This document shows, piece by piece, positions 36,502 through 45,463 of a DNA stretch of 64,000 bases. The first letter of the stretch is position 1; the number at the start of each line of letters is the position of its first letter. The position numbers and the translations under genes were made by a program. The notes under the pieces were generated by a model. It did no database searches. It saw nothing but the letters and a program-made list of their open reading frames with translations, and had not been told where the DNA came from. This DNA is from Candidatus Melainabacteria bacterium (GTDB lineage Bacteria; Cyanobacteriota; Vampirovibrionia; Obscuribacterales; Obscuribacteraceae): NCBI GenBank assembly GCA_003153555.1, contig PLZS01000110.1, positions 13,492 through 77,491 of the forward strand. The letters are read 5' to 3'.

Positions 36502-37059
36502 ATGAACTGTCCACACTGCAGTAGGCTACTCGACAAAATCAATACGTTAATTAATCAACGACCGAATGGTTTAGAGTATGAGCGGACCGAGTATCGATGT
36601 TCGCCTGACGACATTTGGATTTCTGTTGATGTGCCTCTCTCCAGAATATCCACCCAATCAGCTCATCGTCCCGACAACCTAGCTGGATTGAAGAGACAAC
36701 TACAACAAATTCACATTCGACAAGCGGACGATTTAAATCAGAAAGTACAGGAGCTGAAACAACTTTCGCACGACTTAGCGCAGAACTCTAAAGCGGACAA
36801 GGTGCACTTAAGTAAACGTATTCGGGAAATCAAAGAAATCCTGTCAGCCTCAGAAACTTCTTTACAGAAGCAACGGCAGTTTTTGCTGGCTTATCTAAAC
36901 AAGAATACTGCAGAGATTTTAGATTTAGAACTACAAGGTCCGTCCAGTCTGACTGAAGTTGAACTGCAGGGATTAAAACTATACGAAGATAGAAACAAGA
37001 AAGAGCTAGTCGGCATTGAATCGCTTTTGGCGATCATACAATCCGAAGCCGAACGGTAG
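36502..37059 (+). CDS. Hypothetical protein with CxxC head and coiled coil
   Basis: 185 residues: an N-terminal MNCPHCSRLL with a single CxxC plus a further Cys ~30 residues on (possible incomplete zinc ribbon), then a long Gln/Lys/Glu-rich helical stretch from about 75 to 185 likely to form a coiled coil. No signal peptide. No family recognised. It follows ureE by 72 bases; there is no evidence it takes part in urease assembly. Confidence 0.65.
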   Translation: MNCPHCSRLLDKINTLINQRPNGLEYERTEYRCSPDDIWISVDVPLSRISTQSAHRPDNLAGLKRQLQQIHIRQADDLNQKVQELKQLSHDLAQNSKADKVHLSKRIREIKEILSASETSLQKQRQFLLAYLNKNTAEILDLELQGPSSLTEVELQGLKLYEDRNKKELVGIESLLAIIQSEAER

Positions 37060-37133
37060 CTGCGACAATAGGCTTGCAGTTTTGCGTAAAACTTTCACCA
37101 GGCGCACATTCAGTATTAGTGACAGCATACAAA

Positions 37134-37526
37134 CTACCTCTTGCCGAACTCATTCGGATCGCCGCCAGTGCAAATTCCAATCAACAACATCAGCAATCCA
37201 CCTTCAATGGCAGGCACCCAGCCATGGATGGTGAGAGTCTGCGGCATAAAATCCGCCATCAACTTTAGAGTGACCGCGGGCAAAAGCCAAAAACCTAACA
37301 ACCAGAGCGGCACGAGAACGAGTAGGGCCATTCCTAAACTCGTAACGGTCAGAACAGCACTGATGGCGATTGCTGTTATTTCAACCAGCCATCCAAATAT
37401 TCCAAAAAGCGCTGCGGCCACTAAAACATGAGTGAATCCGCCATGCACATCGATGCCTGGTATCTTCGGAAAAATGAAATAAAAGGCGAGGGCGATCAGC
37501 AGCACTCGAAACAAAATTCTTTTCAC
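37134..37526 (-). CDS. Four-helix membrane protein (phage holin superfamily IV-like)
   Basis: 130 residues with four hydrophobic segments and a Gly-rich pattern (LVAAALFGIFGWLVEI, AISAVLTVTSLGMALLVLVPLWLLGFWLLPAV) resembling the small membrane proteins annotated as phage holin family 4 (PF04020-like). In most bacteria these are chromosomal membrane proteins with no lytic role, and there are no phage genes around it. Function unknown. Confidence 0.65.
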   Translation of the reverse strand: MKRILFRVLLIALAFYFIFPKIPGIDVHGGFTHVLVAAALFGIFGWLVEITAIAISAVLTVTSLGMALLVLVPLWLLGFWLLPAVTLKLMADFMPQTLTIHGWVPAIEGGLLMLLIGICTGGDPNEFGKR

Positions 37527-37584
37527 ACGTCTTCCTCTTGAGTTATTTGCTGACTAAAAGCGAGTTTCCACTATTTGTTGCGGC

Positions 37585-38304
37585 CTAAAAATCCTTACTG
37601 TGCATTTCGAATTGCATGCCTAAAGTATCGGTGCGTGCAGTGCCAATATATCCCAGTTTGCTGTTGTGCATTTCGTAGTCGCCGGCCATCGTTTTGGTTA
37701 TTCTGGTAACCGTGTTGTCAGGGCGATAAATATCGTATTCGTTTCCAGACACCTTCACCAACTTACCGCGAGCACCGTTGGGGTATGCGACTATAAAGGT
37801 GTTGGGAGCAGCCGGTGCGATGATCGTGCCATCTGCATAACCGCCGACGACCTTTCCACTATTATCCGGATATTTGATCAATGACGCTTCACTGCCATCA
37901 ATCATCTGCATTTCAAGCAAGGTGTAAGGCTTGTTTGTCGGCGCTTTCTTATCGTATGGATCGAAATCCTTCGCCGAGAAGACGAACATACTATCCTTGA
38001 GCATGCCGCTTGCATCCGTGCCAAGCTCTGAAGTTACTGCTTTTGCCAACAGCCGAATCGGGCGAACGCCCTTTTTCTTCGGCGGTGGAGCCACTGTCGA
38101 GAGATATGCTTCGCAAGTTTTGACTGGGTCGGGTGCGGCGGGATCGGCGGCAGCAGCGGGTGTAACGACAGTAGACGGTGCAGCGCCAGTCGTAGATGGC
38201 GAAGCAATCGCCTTAACTTGCTCGGCGGCAAGGACACCAGTTACAGACGCGAAACTTGAAATGAGTGTCAGCGCAGAAAAAACTATCCAACTTGAACGAA
38301 CCAT
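37585..38304 (-). CDS. Secreted hypothetical protein
   Basis: 239 residues: signal peptide (cleavage near VLAAE), then an Ala/Pro/Thr-rich linker to about 60, and a C-terminal domain of short beta strands (GGYADGTIIAPAAPNTFIVAYPNGARGKLVKV, DIYRPDNTVTRITKT) with recurring Tyr/Asp/Gly turns. No family recognised. Its upstream region is shared with a small plus-strand gene starting at 38501. Confidence 0.65.
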   Translation of the reverse strand: MVRSSWIVFSALTLISSFASVTGVLAAEQVKAIASPSTTGAAPSTVVTPAAAADPAAPDPVKTCEAYLSTVAPPPKKKGVRPIRLLAKAVTSELGTDASGMLKDSMFVFSAKDFDPYDKKAPTNKPYTLLEMQMIDGSEASLIKYPDNSGKVVGGYADGTIIAPAAPNTFIVAYPNGARGKLVKVSGNEYDIYRPDNTVTRITKTMAGDYEMHNSKLGYIGTARTDTLGMQFEMHSKDF

Positions 38305-38500
38305 TCCGCCTCCAGCTTTGAAACCAATCTATATAATGCGGATCCAGTATAGAACGGATTTCGAGACGACAGGGATGGCACGATTTGCTCATGCAAGAAA
38401 AATGCAAGAATTCCGCAATTACACTGCAAGAACGCAAGCTTATTATCCTCTCACAAGGTTGAAACACCTCGGCAACTTGGTAGATAAGGGAGCAACAAAC

Positions 38501-38853
38501 ATGGGCGCACAAAACGAATCCTTCCCAGAACAAGACGGCAAACGGGCAGCCATCGTTTTGTGTCGCAAACGGATGTACCTGCGCTTAGCGCCATGGCTAA
38601 TGGGCACAAACACGCAGATACAAACGACCTTGTTCAAGCAGAAGATGGCTTAAAGAGCCAAGGTCGAACAATCGAAAGTAATCTCGTTCACGGATTGATC
38701 ACGCATCAAAATGATATTAAAGATACACATGCTGAGCGCAATTTCTGGGGTCAAAATCATGGTGGCATCGACACTACTCGCCTTCAGAATTGGAGCAATA
38801 GAACAAGTCCAGGATTCACCGCATTTGGTGACAACGGGCAGCAGTCTAATTAA
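38501..38853 (+). pseudogene. Small hypothetical gene, apparently frameshifted
   Basis: ATG 38501 has AAGGGAG eight bases ahead and begins MGAQNESFPEQDGKRA. This frame soon turns into unlikely sequence and ends at 38653, while another frame continues from about 38560 with SQTDVPALSAMANGHKHADTN and ends at 38853. A shift near 38550 would join them into about 117 residues. Neither half has a known family. The strong ribosome site is the best support for a real gene. Confidence 0.4.
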
Positions 38854-38893
38854 GACGGACGTCCTCGATATAAGTTTTGGCCAGCCGAGCCGG

Positions 38894-38928
38894 AAAGTGA
38901 GAGGAGGACTTGTTCCTTCCTCGCTTTT
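38894..38928. terminator. Bidirectional terminator hairpin
   Basis: A 14-bp stem with one bulge (AAAGTGAG...GGAGGA with TCCTTC...CTCGCTTT) around a 5-base loop, with A-tracts on the left and T-tracts on the right. It lies between the small gene ending at 38853 and the hydrolase gene ending at 39005 on the other strand, so it can serve both. Confidence 0.7.
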
Positions 38929-39004
38929 CAATTGGGCGCTCCATTTCACTCTGCGACTTAGTCGGCACCGCGATTTAGTGACTCTGAAATAACAGTCTCC
39001 AATA

Positions 39005-39724
39005 CTAGTCGGCTCCACCGATGTAGAGTTGAATCATTTCGTACCACTGCGGCCAATCGTGAGCAAAACCATTCCACTCACGGAAGGCGTGCCAGATTCC
39101 CTTCTCCCAAAGCAAATCGGAGAACCATCTGTTATTGCCAAACAGAGGATCATCATTGCCAATTGGAATGATTAGCTCAAGTTGTTTAATTTTCTCGATA
39201 TGCTCGTGGTTGTGAAGACCCCGCAAGAATTCACACGGGCTGCCCTGAGCAATCACGTCATCCATATAGCCATCAGTCCACTCGCGCACGTCATACACAC
39301 CACTCATGCCTAAAGCGCGATTGAAGTGCCATGGAAAACGAAGGGCGATGCTCATTGAATGATAAGCACCAAAGCTGCATCCAGTAGCAATTACAAATGA
39401 GTTGTCATTCTTTGTTTGTGTGAACGGGAGTACTTCGTAAATAATGTAATCCTGATATTGCAAGTGGCGTCTGGCACGATCAGTGGCGTTTACGTGCCGG
39501 TTAAACCAGCTTTCGGAATCTACACTGTCAACACAATAGAGTTGAATCCAGCCGTTATCGAGATGCTGTTGGAGCGCCTCATGCATTTTGCGATTTTCCC
39601 AGTCGAAGAAACGTCCTTCCGACGTCGGAAACACAATCACTCTCGCGCCGCTATGACCGAAAACAATCAGCTCCATATCGCGGTTGAGATGGGGACTATG
39701 CCACTTATGATATTCTCGCAACAT
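39005..39724 (-). CDS. Alpha/beta hydrolase, esterase D/PF00756-like
   Basis: 239 residues from an ATG at 39724 (frame is open to 39826, but that extension has no conserved look). It has the nucleophile elbow GCSFGAYHSM, an HSG(A)RVIVFPTSEG strand-loop near the N-terminus and a C-terminal NGFAHDWPQW with the likely catalytic His. The substrate is unknown. It is transcribed divergently from the ATP-grasp gene, and the pair probably shares a pathway (inference). Confidence 0.78.
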   Translation of the reverse strand: MLREYHKWHSPHLNRDMELIVFGHSGARVIVFPTSEGRFFDWENRKMHEALQQHLDNGWIQLYCVDSVDSESWFNRHVNATDRARRHLQYQDYIIYEVLPFTQTKNDNSFVIATGCSFGAYHSMSIALRFPWHFNRALGMSGVYDVREWTDGYMDDVIAQGSPCEFLRGLHNHEHIEKIKQLELIIPIGNDDPLFGNNRWFSDLLWEKGIWHAFREWNGFAHDWPQWYEMIQLYIGGAD

Positions 39725-39922
39725 CTGCTTGGATTCCTTATTTTGCCGCCAGATTGTAGCAGCGCCATGCAGAAGTGTACAGGACACGGACAGCTGGCTG
39801 ATCCCAAGTAGCTGAGAACGGATCAATTACTTAATTATGTGTATATACTGTTGAGTGCCTTTGCCGGCCAGTCTGCTGCGTCGGCACCTGATTACCACAG
39901 CTAGCAAACGACATACGCCTTC

Positions 39923-41080
39923 ATGAATTCAGTTTTCCTTTCACCGAATTTCCCGCCTAACTTTGCCCACTTCTCAACGCAATTGCGCGCCGCTGGTGCC
40001 AAGGTGCTAGGTCTTGCCGACGAGCCATACGATCAATTGAGCTCGGAACTGCGTCACACGCTCACCGAGTATTACCGTGTCTCGGACATGCACAATTACG
40101 ATGAATTAGTGCGTGCTCTTGGACACTTTACGCATCGTTATGGAAAGCTCGATCACCTCGATTCACACAACGAATATTGGCTGGAAACTGAAGCGCGTTT
40201 GAGAACAGATTTCAACATTCCCGGCATCAATCTTGACGACATCAACAAGGTCAAGCGCAAATCGGAAATGAAAAAGGTCTTTCTGGAAGCAGGTCTAAAA
40301 CCCGCACGTGGACGGGTTTGTCAAACTGAAGCGGAGTTGCGAGCCTTTATAAAAGAAGTTGGTTATCCAGTCGTAGCTAAACCTGATATCGGGGTTGGTG
40401 CCGCTAAAACTTTCAACATAACTAAAGACGATGATATAGCAGCGTATCTGCGAGATAAGTTGCCCGAAGAGTACATCGTTGAAGAGTTCGTCTCTGGGCA
40501 AATTATCACGTTCGATGGACTGGTGGATCACAACAACGAAGCCATTTTCACGTCTTCATTGAGATACTCCAAAGGCGTGATGGATGCGGTAAACAACAAT
40601 TCAGACATCTACTACTACACAGTCAGAAAGCTCGAGCCGGCGATCGAAGAGGCTGGTCTTAAGACCCTTAAAGCGTTTGATGTACGTTCGCGCTTTTTCC
40701 ACTTCGAATATTTCATCAAAGAAGACGGCTCAGCCATCCCGCTTGAAGTAAACATGCGCCCACCAGGCGGACTTACCCTGAACATGTTCAACTACATATA
40801 CGATTTTGACTGCTACAAAACCTGGGCACAACTGATTGTTCATGGTGTGTCAAAGCCCATGGGTGAGCGACCATTCTTCGTCATGTACGTTGGTCGAAAA
40901 GACCATATCCCTTACACACTTACTCACGATCAAGTGCTGGAAACATACGGTCCAATCATGATGCATGAAGAGCGAATCAGCTCCGTGTTCACGGGTGCGA
41001 TTGGAAACCACGGTTACATTTTGCGGCACGCAGAATTGAAACCACTTATTGATGCTGCCGAACACATTCAGCAAACCTAA
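39923..41080 (+). CDS. ATP-grasp ligase
   Basis: 385 residues. After a Rossmann-like preATP-grasp part (VFLSPNFPPNFAHF), the ATP-grasp core shows VVAKPDIGVGAAKTF (nucleotide Lys and Gly loop), YIVEEFVSGQ (adenine-binding hinge) and LEVNMRPPGG (Mg-binding Glu/Asn). The family joins a carboxylate to an amine or thiol through an acyl-phosphate. The acceptor cannot be read from sequence. The gene lies 198 bases from the hydrolase start at 39724, in divergent orientation. Confidence 0.85.
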   Translation: MNSVFLSPNFPPNFAHFSTQLRAAGAKVLGLADEPYDQLSSELRHTLTEYYRVSDMHNYDELVRALGHFTHRYGKLDHLDSHNEYWLETEARLRTDFNIPGINLDDINKVKRKSEMKKVFLEAGLKPARGRVCQTEAELRAFIKEVGYPVVAKPDIGVGAAKTFNITKDDDIAAYLRDKLPEEYIVEEFVSGQIITFDGLVDHNNEAIFTSSLRYSKGVMDAVNNNSDIYYYTVRKLEPAIEEAGLKTLKAFDVRSRFFHFEYFIKEDGSAIPLEVNMRPPGGLTLNMFNYIYDFDCYKTWAQLIVHGVSKPMGERPFFVMYVGRKDHIPYTLTHDQVLETYGPIMMHEERISSVFTGAIGNHGYILRHAELKPLIDAAEHIQQT

Positions 41081-41083
41081 AAA

Positions 41084-41833
41084 CTACTGCCCGAGCGAGT
41101 GTGCCCACTCATCCATGTTTTGCATGGCGTGGGCAGATAAGGTCACATCATGTTGAGACTTACACACTTTGTAGTTTTTCGGGTACTCGATCTGCACATC
41201 GCCAGGCGGCTTAGCTTTGCAGGACAATATGTCCAGGACTGCGTTTGAGGAATTGTCAGTTCTGGTGTCTATAAAGGCTACTGGGTAACCCGTGGCTAAC
41301 GGAACAGTGAATAACTTCTGCACGAAATGACATATCGTCGGCTGATTTGAAATAAATGGGGCGATCCAATATTTAGACACACGCACGGCAGCTTCCTTTG
41401 GTACATCAGCTAAGGTCCAAGCCGGTTTAGACCTGCTCATATCACCGCGATAGAATTCGTATGCAGTCGTCTGAAGACCTTTATATTTATTTGGTATCGG
41501 CACCGACTTTTCGACTTCAGCTTCTGTGACATAGCCTTGAGTTATGGTCAGTCCGGTTTTAAGAAATGAAACCATCGAGGTTTCGAAAGACTTTTGCGTG
41601 TCGTCTCGATAAAATACAACTTTCCACGCTGGGGCAATTGCAACTATTGAGTAACCATCAACTAAGCTGACAGCTTTGACACGATCCTTCGTGAGAGAAA
41701 CCACCCAACGTCCAAGAAAATAATGCTTCTGTGTGACGACAAACGTTCCCTCTTTAGCTACCGCATGCGGTGGCATGGCAAATAAGGCAAAGACCACAAA
41801 ACCAAGGAAACTATTTAAAATCCAATTTTGCAT
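41084..41833 (-). CDS. Secreted hypothetical protein
   Basis: 249 residues with a signal peptide (cleavage near AVAKE). The mature part alternates beta-strand patterns with four Cys that could form disulfides (ICHF, LSCKA, KVCKS). No family recognised. Its stop is three bases from the end of the ATP-grasp gene in convergent orientation. Confidence 0.65.
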   Translation of the reverse strand: MQNWILNSFLGFVVFALFAMPPHAVAKEGTFVVTQKHYFLGRWVVSLTKDRVKAVSLVDGYSIVAIAPAWKVVFYRDDTQKSFETSMVSFLKTGLTITQGYVTEAEVEKSVPIPNKYKGLQTTAYEFYRGDMSRSKPAWTLADVPKEAAVRVSKYWIAPFISNQPTICHFVQKLFTVPLATGYPVAFIDTRTDNSSNAVLDILSCKAKPPGDVQIEYPKNYKVCKSQHDVTLSAHAMQNMDEWAHSLGQ

Positions 41834-42048
41834 AGCCTGATTGTTGGAGCATTACGAAGGATGAGTTCATTATTTCACAAGTGCAAGATCTTCGTCAGCC
41901 GTACGTCGGCATGCAAATACGGCCGCGAAGTGGATTAAAGAGAGGGCCACTTCTCAAGGCTAGGGCACTGGAATTTAGTGATTTTGCTTGACAGCACTGG
42001 AAGTACCACTGCGTGCTCAAGGACTGCTTTATGAATCAATGGTTTTTA

Positions 42049-42075
42049 GATGCCGGCTGGAAGCCGGCGCTCCCA
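42049..42075. repeat. Dispersed GC-rich palindrome, copy 3
   Basis: A 7-bp inverted repeat (42052-42058 with 42062-42068, loop GGA) followed by GCTCCCAGG, in the region between the gene starting at 41833 and the small gene ending at 42092. Confidence 0.7.
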
Positions 42076-42091
42076 GGTTGAATCCCAATTT

Positions 42092-42355
42092 TTATAGCAG
42101 TCGTCGACGACAGCCAGCGCAGAAAACTCTCAATCCTCGAGGCTTAAAAAATCGCACATCGCCCCACTTTCGACCATCGGCCAAATAGAGCCGATCATCG
42201 CTTACACCCCGATAGGCAATTTTCACCAAACCAGAACAGCAAACGTCATCGACTTCCTCTTCAACGGAAGAGACCGGCTCGTCCTTGTTCTTGATGAACA
42301 CCGAACGAATCCGGTTTAGCCAAGCAGGCAAGGAACTCTGACTTTCGTTAACCAA
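42092..42355 (-). CDS. Small Cys-containing hypothetical protein downstream of a sensor kinase
   Basis: About 87 residues from a TTG with GGGAG six bases ahead; another TTG two codons upstream is possible. It has a Val/Glu/Asp-rich middle (SSVEEEVDDVCCSG), then a basic C-terminal part ending FCAGCRRRLL. The CC and CxxC could bind metal. It begins 25 bases after the kinase stop on the same strand, so the two may be co-transcribed. No family recognised. Confidence 0.4.
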   Translation of the reverse strand: MVNESQSSLPAWLNRIRSVFIKNKDEPVSSVEEEVDDVCCSGLVKIAYRGVSDDRLYLADGRKWGDVRFFKPRGLRVFCAGCRRRLL

Positions 42356-42380
42356 GATCAACTCCCATAATCAATTTATT

Positions 42381-43868
42381 TCAGACCGACTTCGGACTAG
42401 CCGGTAAAAAGATCGTAAATGTCGATCCTCGACCAAAGACTGATTCCACCTCGATTGTACCGTGGTGTCGAGCAACAATCTCACGCGTAATCGCCAATCC
42501 CAAACCAGTGCCACCACTAGCTCGCGTCCGAGCTTTATCAGCCCGATAAAATCGTTCAAATATGTGTGGCAAGTCAGAAGAGTCAATTCCCACCCCGTTA
42601 TCATGCACCTTTATAGCAATTCGCTCATTGCCGGCAAGACGCGCTGTGACAGCTACAGTTCCTGCGGCCGGCGTGTAGTTAACAGCATTGGTGAGAATGT
42701 TGACGATGGCCCGCTGCAGTTGCAGAGCATTGCCTCGTATCGTCGCCGACTCAGGCTTGTCTTCTATACCGTCGTTATTAATCAACTCAACTTCTTTCTT
42801 AATAGCTTGAGGGCGAAGTTGTTCAACGGCATCATTGATTACCTGCACGATGTTGACGTCGTCGTGCCAATCGTCTTCGAGTCCGCCATCCAGCCTGCTG
42901 ATGTCGAGCAAATCTCTTAATAGGCTTGTTTGCCGGTCCACAAGTCGCTCCAATGATGTAAGGAATTGCGGTCGCAATACAGGATCCTCACCCGCACCCG
43001 CCTGCAATGCTTCCACGACCGAACCGATGGCCATCGTTGGCGTTTTAAGTTCATGGCTGGCATTGGCGATGAATTCTTGACGAAGACGTTCTTGCTCTCG
43101 CAATCGACCGATCATCTGATTGAAGGAAAGGCCTAGTTCGCCGATTTCATCGCGCCGACCAACAGGCACGAATTCAGACATATCACCAGAAAGGGCGATG
43201 TTACGCGCCATAGCGCTCATTTCCTTAACCGGACGATTGACCCGCTTGGCCATCCACAAACTGATCAAAGTGGTGACCACTCCCGTTGCCAAGATTATTT
43301 TCAGGAAGACGTACAAGTCATTGTTCAGTCGGCGCTCAATGTCGGTGAGTGGCACGCCCACTCGGATCACGCCTGTTGTATGTCCGGCAGCGCGAACAGG
43401 GTAGGCAATGTAGAACCAATTGCTGTTTGTCTTATTCGATTTACGTTCATAAATGCCAACCACCCCAGCCAGAGCATCATTGATTTCTGACTGGTTAGAG
43501 ATATTCTCCCCGCTTGGAGTGAGTGAGCTTCCTGGCCCACCGCCTGAATCAGCCAGAACGTGACCATCATCATTGACGACTGTAATAGACACTCCCAGTT
43601 TGTTAGCGTGCCTATCTACCGCCATTTTGATTCTATTTCGAGATTTTTCCGAATCGAGCGCCAGGTCGTTATCAATTTCAAGGGCTAAATTTACCGCTTC
43701 AACCTCAAGCGAGTTGCGCAAGTCGTTGATCGATTCAGACTTGATCATGAACAAAGCCCAGATGCTGACTGCGAAAAGCGCGATCGTAACCAACGATATG
43801 TAAGTGACCAACAGTTGGTTAGCAAGACTTCGGAAGAGCCATTGATAAATGTTTTTGAAAAATCCCAT
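42381..43868 (-). CDS. Membrane sensor histidine kinase
   Basis: 495 residues: a membrane helix near 18-40, an extracytoplasmic sensor of about 130 residues, a second helix near 190-210, a HAMP linker (RPVKEMSAMARNIA), the phospho-acceptor His in IANASHELKTP, then N box (LQRAIVNILTNAVNYTPAAG), G1 (VHDNGVGIDSSDLPHIFERFYR) and G2 (GGTGLGLAI) of the HATPase. This is the PhoR/ResE layout. No response regulator lies next to it; the signal is unknown. Confidence 0.93.
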   Translation of the reverse strand: MGFFKNIYQWLFRSLANQLLVTYISLVTIALFAVSIWALFMIKSESINDLRNSLEVEAVNLALEIDNDLALDSEKSRNRIKMAVDRHANKLGVSITVVNDDGHVLADSGGGPGSSLTPSGENISNQSEINDALAGVVGIYERKSNKTNSNWFYIAYPVRAAGHTTGVIRVGVPLTDIERRLNNDLYVFLKIILATGVVTTLISLWMAKRVNRPVKEMSAMARNIALSGDMSEFVPVGRRDEIGELGLSFNQMIGRLREQERLRQEFIANASHELKTPTMAIGSVVEALQAGAGEDPVLRPQFLTSLERLVDRQTSLLRDLLDISRLDGGLEDDWHDDVNIVQVINDAVEQLRPQAIKKEVELINNDGIEDKPESATIRGNALQLQRAIVNILTNAVNYTPAAGTVAVTARLAGNERIAIKVHDNGVGIDSSDLPHIFERFYRADKARTRASGGTGLGLAITREIVARHHGTIEVESVFGRGSTFTIFLPASPKSV

Positions 43869-43921
43869 TTAAATCTCTCTTGCCCTCTGACGCTATTTCA
43901 TCATTTTCCTCATTCATTTTC

Positions 43922-43950
43922 ACCATACATGGCTATGATTCCTGTATGGT
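43922..43950. promoter_or_regulatory. Inverted repeat in the kinase/thioredoxin divergent region
   Basis: An exact 8-bp inverted repeat (ACCATACA at 43922-43929, TGTATGGT at 43943-43950) with 13 bases between arms lies between two divergent genes. Arm spacing of about two helical turns suits a dimeric regulator. No T-run follows, so it is not a terminator. Confidence 0.4.
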
Positions 43951-44083
43951 CATATTGAGCGCGTTGGCGAGAGTGTTTAAGACAAATAGATATTTCTATG
44001 CCAAACTACACTACTGATTTCCGCATAACTGCGAATTGGTTCGAAAGCTTTGAGAACCATCCAATCTGGAGGTCCATTCCAAA

Positions 44084-44407
44084 ATGTCTGCTGTTGTGAA
44101 CGTAACCGATACAACCTTCGAACAAGAAGTCCTGAAGGCAGAAGTCCCTGTACTCGTTGACTTCTGGGCACCGTGGTGTGGTCCGTGCAAGGCGGTAGCA
44201 CCGGTGGTTGAAGATCTCTCAAAAGAATATGAAGGGCGACTCAAAGTAGTCAAACTGAATACAGACGAGAATCCGAAAACGGCGCAAGCCTACACCATCC
44301 GTGGTATTCCAAGTCTCTACTTGTTTAAGAGTGGACAGGTTGTCGAGCAGGTCGTTGGCGCAGTGCCTAAGTCGACTCTGGCGTCAGCAATCAACAAGCA
44401 CGTCTAA
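44084..44407 (+). CDS. trxA: Thioredoxin
   Basis: 107 residues, a classical cytoplasmic thioredoxin: active site FWAPWCGPCKAVAP, the conserved Asp in VLVDFWA, and cis-Pro in IRGIPSLYLFK. It reduces protein disulfides using thioredoxin reductase. GGAGG lies ten bases ahead of the ATG. Confidence 0.97.
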   Translation: MSAVVNVTDTTFEQEVLKAEVPVLVDFWAPWCGPCKAVAPVVEDLSKEYEGRLKVVKLNTDENPKTAQAYTIRGIPSLYLFKSGQVVEQVVGAVPKSTLASAINKHV

Positions 44408-44741
44408 CCCAAGTGGCTATCACGGTTCTGCCGTGGATACCAATGCGCTTTTCTGCGAGTATTGCGTACTAACTTTTGACGCACGAATAGGCGACAAGGC
44501 ACATCTTCGGATTGCTCTGCGGCAAAATTCGCCCACGGATTTCCTATTGGCAATAGCTACAAGATGCTTTTGGCGCAATCAGTTCTATAGAGGATATCTA
44601 CAAGAAGTACTTCGTCTTCTATAATTGCGCTCGACGATCATGAAATACTCGCTGATGAGCTAGGCATTTATGGACGGAATCGAACTGTAGGTCGGTTTCA
44701 CAGGCGATTACTATTAATAGGGACTCTGAAAAGGAGAATAT
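44408..44741. other. Gene-free stretch
   Basis: About 334 bases after trxA. I see no gene, repeat or clear terminator. The 3' end carries the AAGGAG site of the fasciclin gene. Confidence 0.5.
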
Positions 44742-45305
44742 ATGCGATTCGGATTACTCAGTTGCGCGGCAGTTGCCGTCTCTCTTGCGAGCATGACGAT
44801 GGCTCAACCAAGCGGTGCCCATAACACAGGCAAAAAACATCATCATCACGGTGCCTGTGCAAGCAAATCGTGTTCAAGCAAGTCTTGCAGCGCAAAAGGT
44901 GGAACCATTGTGGCAGTTGCGGCCAGTGCAGGCACATTCAAGGAACTATTGAGCCAGTTGGAAGCTGCAGGCTTAGTCGGCACCTTGAAAGGAGCCGGTC
45001 CATTCACAGTTTTCGCACCAAATGACACCGCTTTCGCACACTCACGTTCACTCGATAAACTCAGTGGTAACAAGGAAAAACTTTCCAACGTCTTGAAATA
45101 CCATGTTGTCAAAGGGAAATACTCATCTGAAGATCTCGCATCCAAGCGTTCATTAACAACTCTGGAAGGCGAGTCCTTGATGATTAACGCCAAAGACGGC
45201 AAAGTTATCGTTGACGGCGCTCTCGTCATCACACCCGATATCAAAGCGAGCAACGGCGTAATTCATGTAATCGACGCAGTTCTCGTGCCAGAACGCGGCA
45301 AATAA
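44742..45305 (+). CDS. Secreted fasciclin (FAS1) domain protein
   Basis: 187 residues: signal peptide (cleavage near TMA), then a 25-residue head rich in His, Lys, Cys and Ser (four His in a row, then ACASKSCSSKSCSAK) and one FAS1 domain with the standard landmarks GPFTVFAPNDTAF, the YHVV block and NGVIHVIDAVLVP. FAS1 domains mediate adhesion. The His/Cys head may bind metal or crosslink (inference). AAGGAG stands five bases ahead of the ATG. Confidence 0.93.
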   Translation: MRFGLLSCAAVAVSLASMTMAQPSGAHNTGKKHHHHGACASKSCSSKSCSAKGGTIVAVAASAGTFKELLSQLEAAGLVGTLKGAGPFTVFAPNDTAFAHSRSLDKLSGNKEKLSNVLKYHVVKGKYSSEDLASKRSLTTLEGESLMINAKDGKVIVDGALVITPDIKASNGVIHVIDAVLVPERGK

Positions 45306-45411
45306 GCAAAGAAAGCGAAGCGCAACGCGCTAGCATCCAGTTTGCATAGAAAGACGAAGGTCTGATGCAGGAACGCTTTCTGTCGAGTCGCTTAAATTTA
45401 GATAACTGAAC

Positions 45412-45449
45412 GGCCTACCTGTGCCAATATATAGGTAGGCTGTTTTTTT
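45412..45449 (+). terminator. Rho-independent terminator
   Basis: An 8-bp perfect stem (45413-45420 with 45433-45440) with a 12-base loop, followed by TGTTTTTTT. It lies about 105 bases after the fasciclin stop and just before the next gene. Confidence 0.85.
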
Positions 45450-45463
45450 GGGGCTACGCGACG

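Noticed and set aside
37134..37526. Prophage, suggested by the holin-like protein
   Set aside because: No other phage genes nearby; this family is often chromosomal and non-lytic.
44408..44741. Small gene or RNA after trxA
   Set aside because: Open frames are short, without ribosome sites, and no stable long stem is visible.
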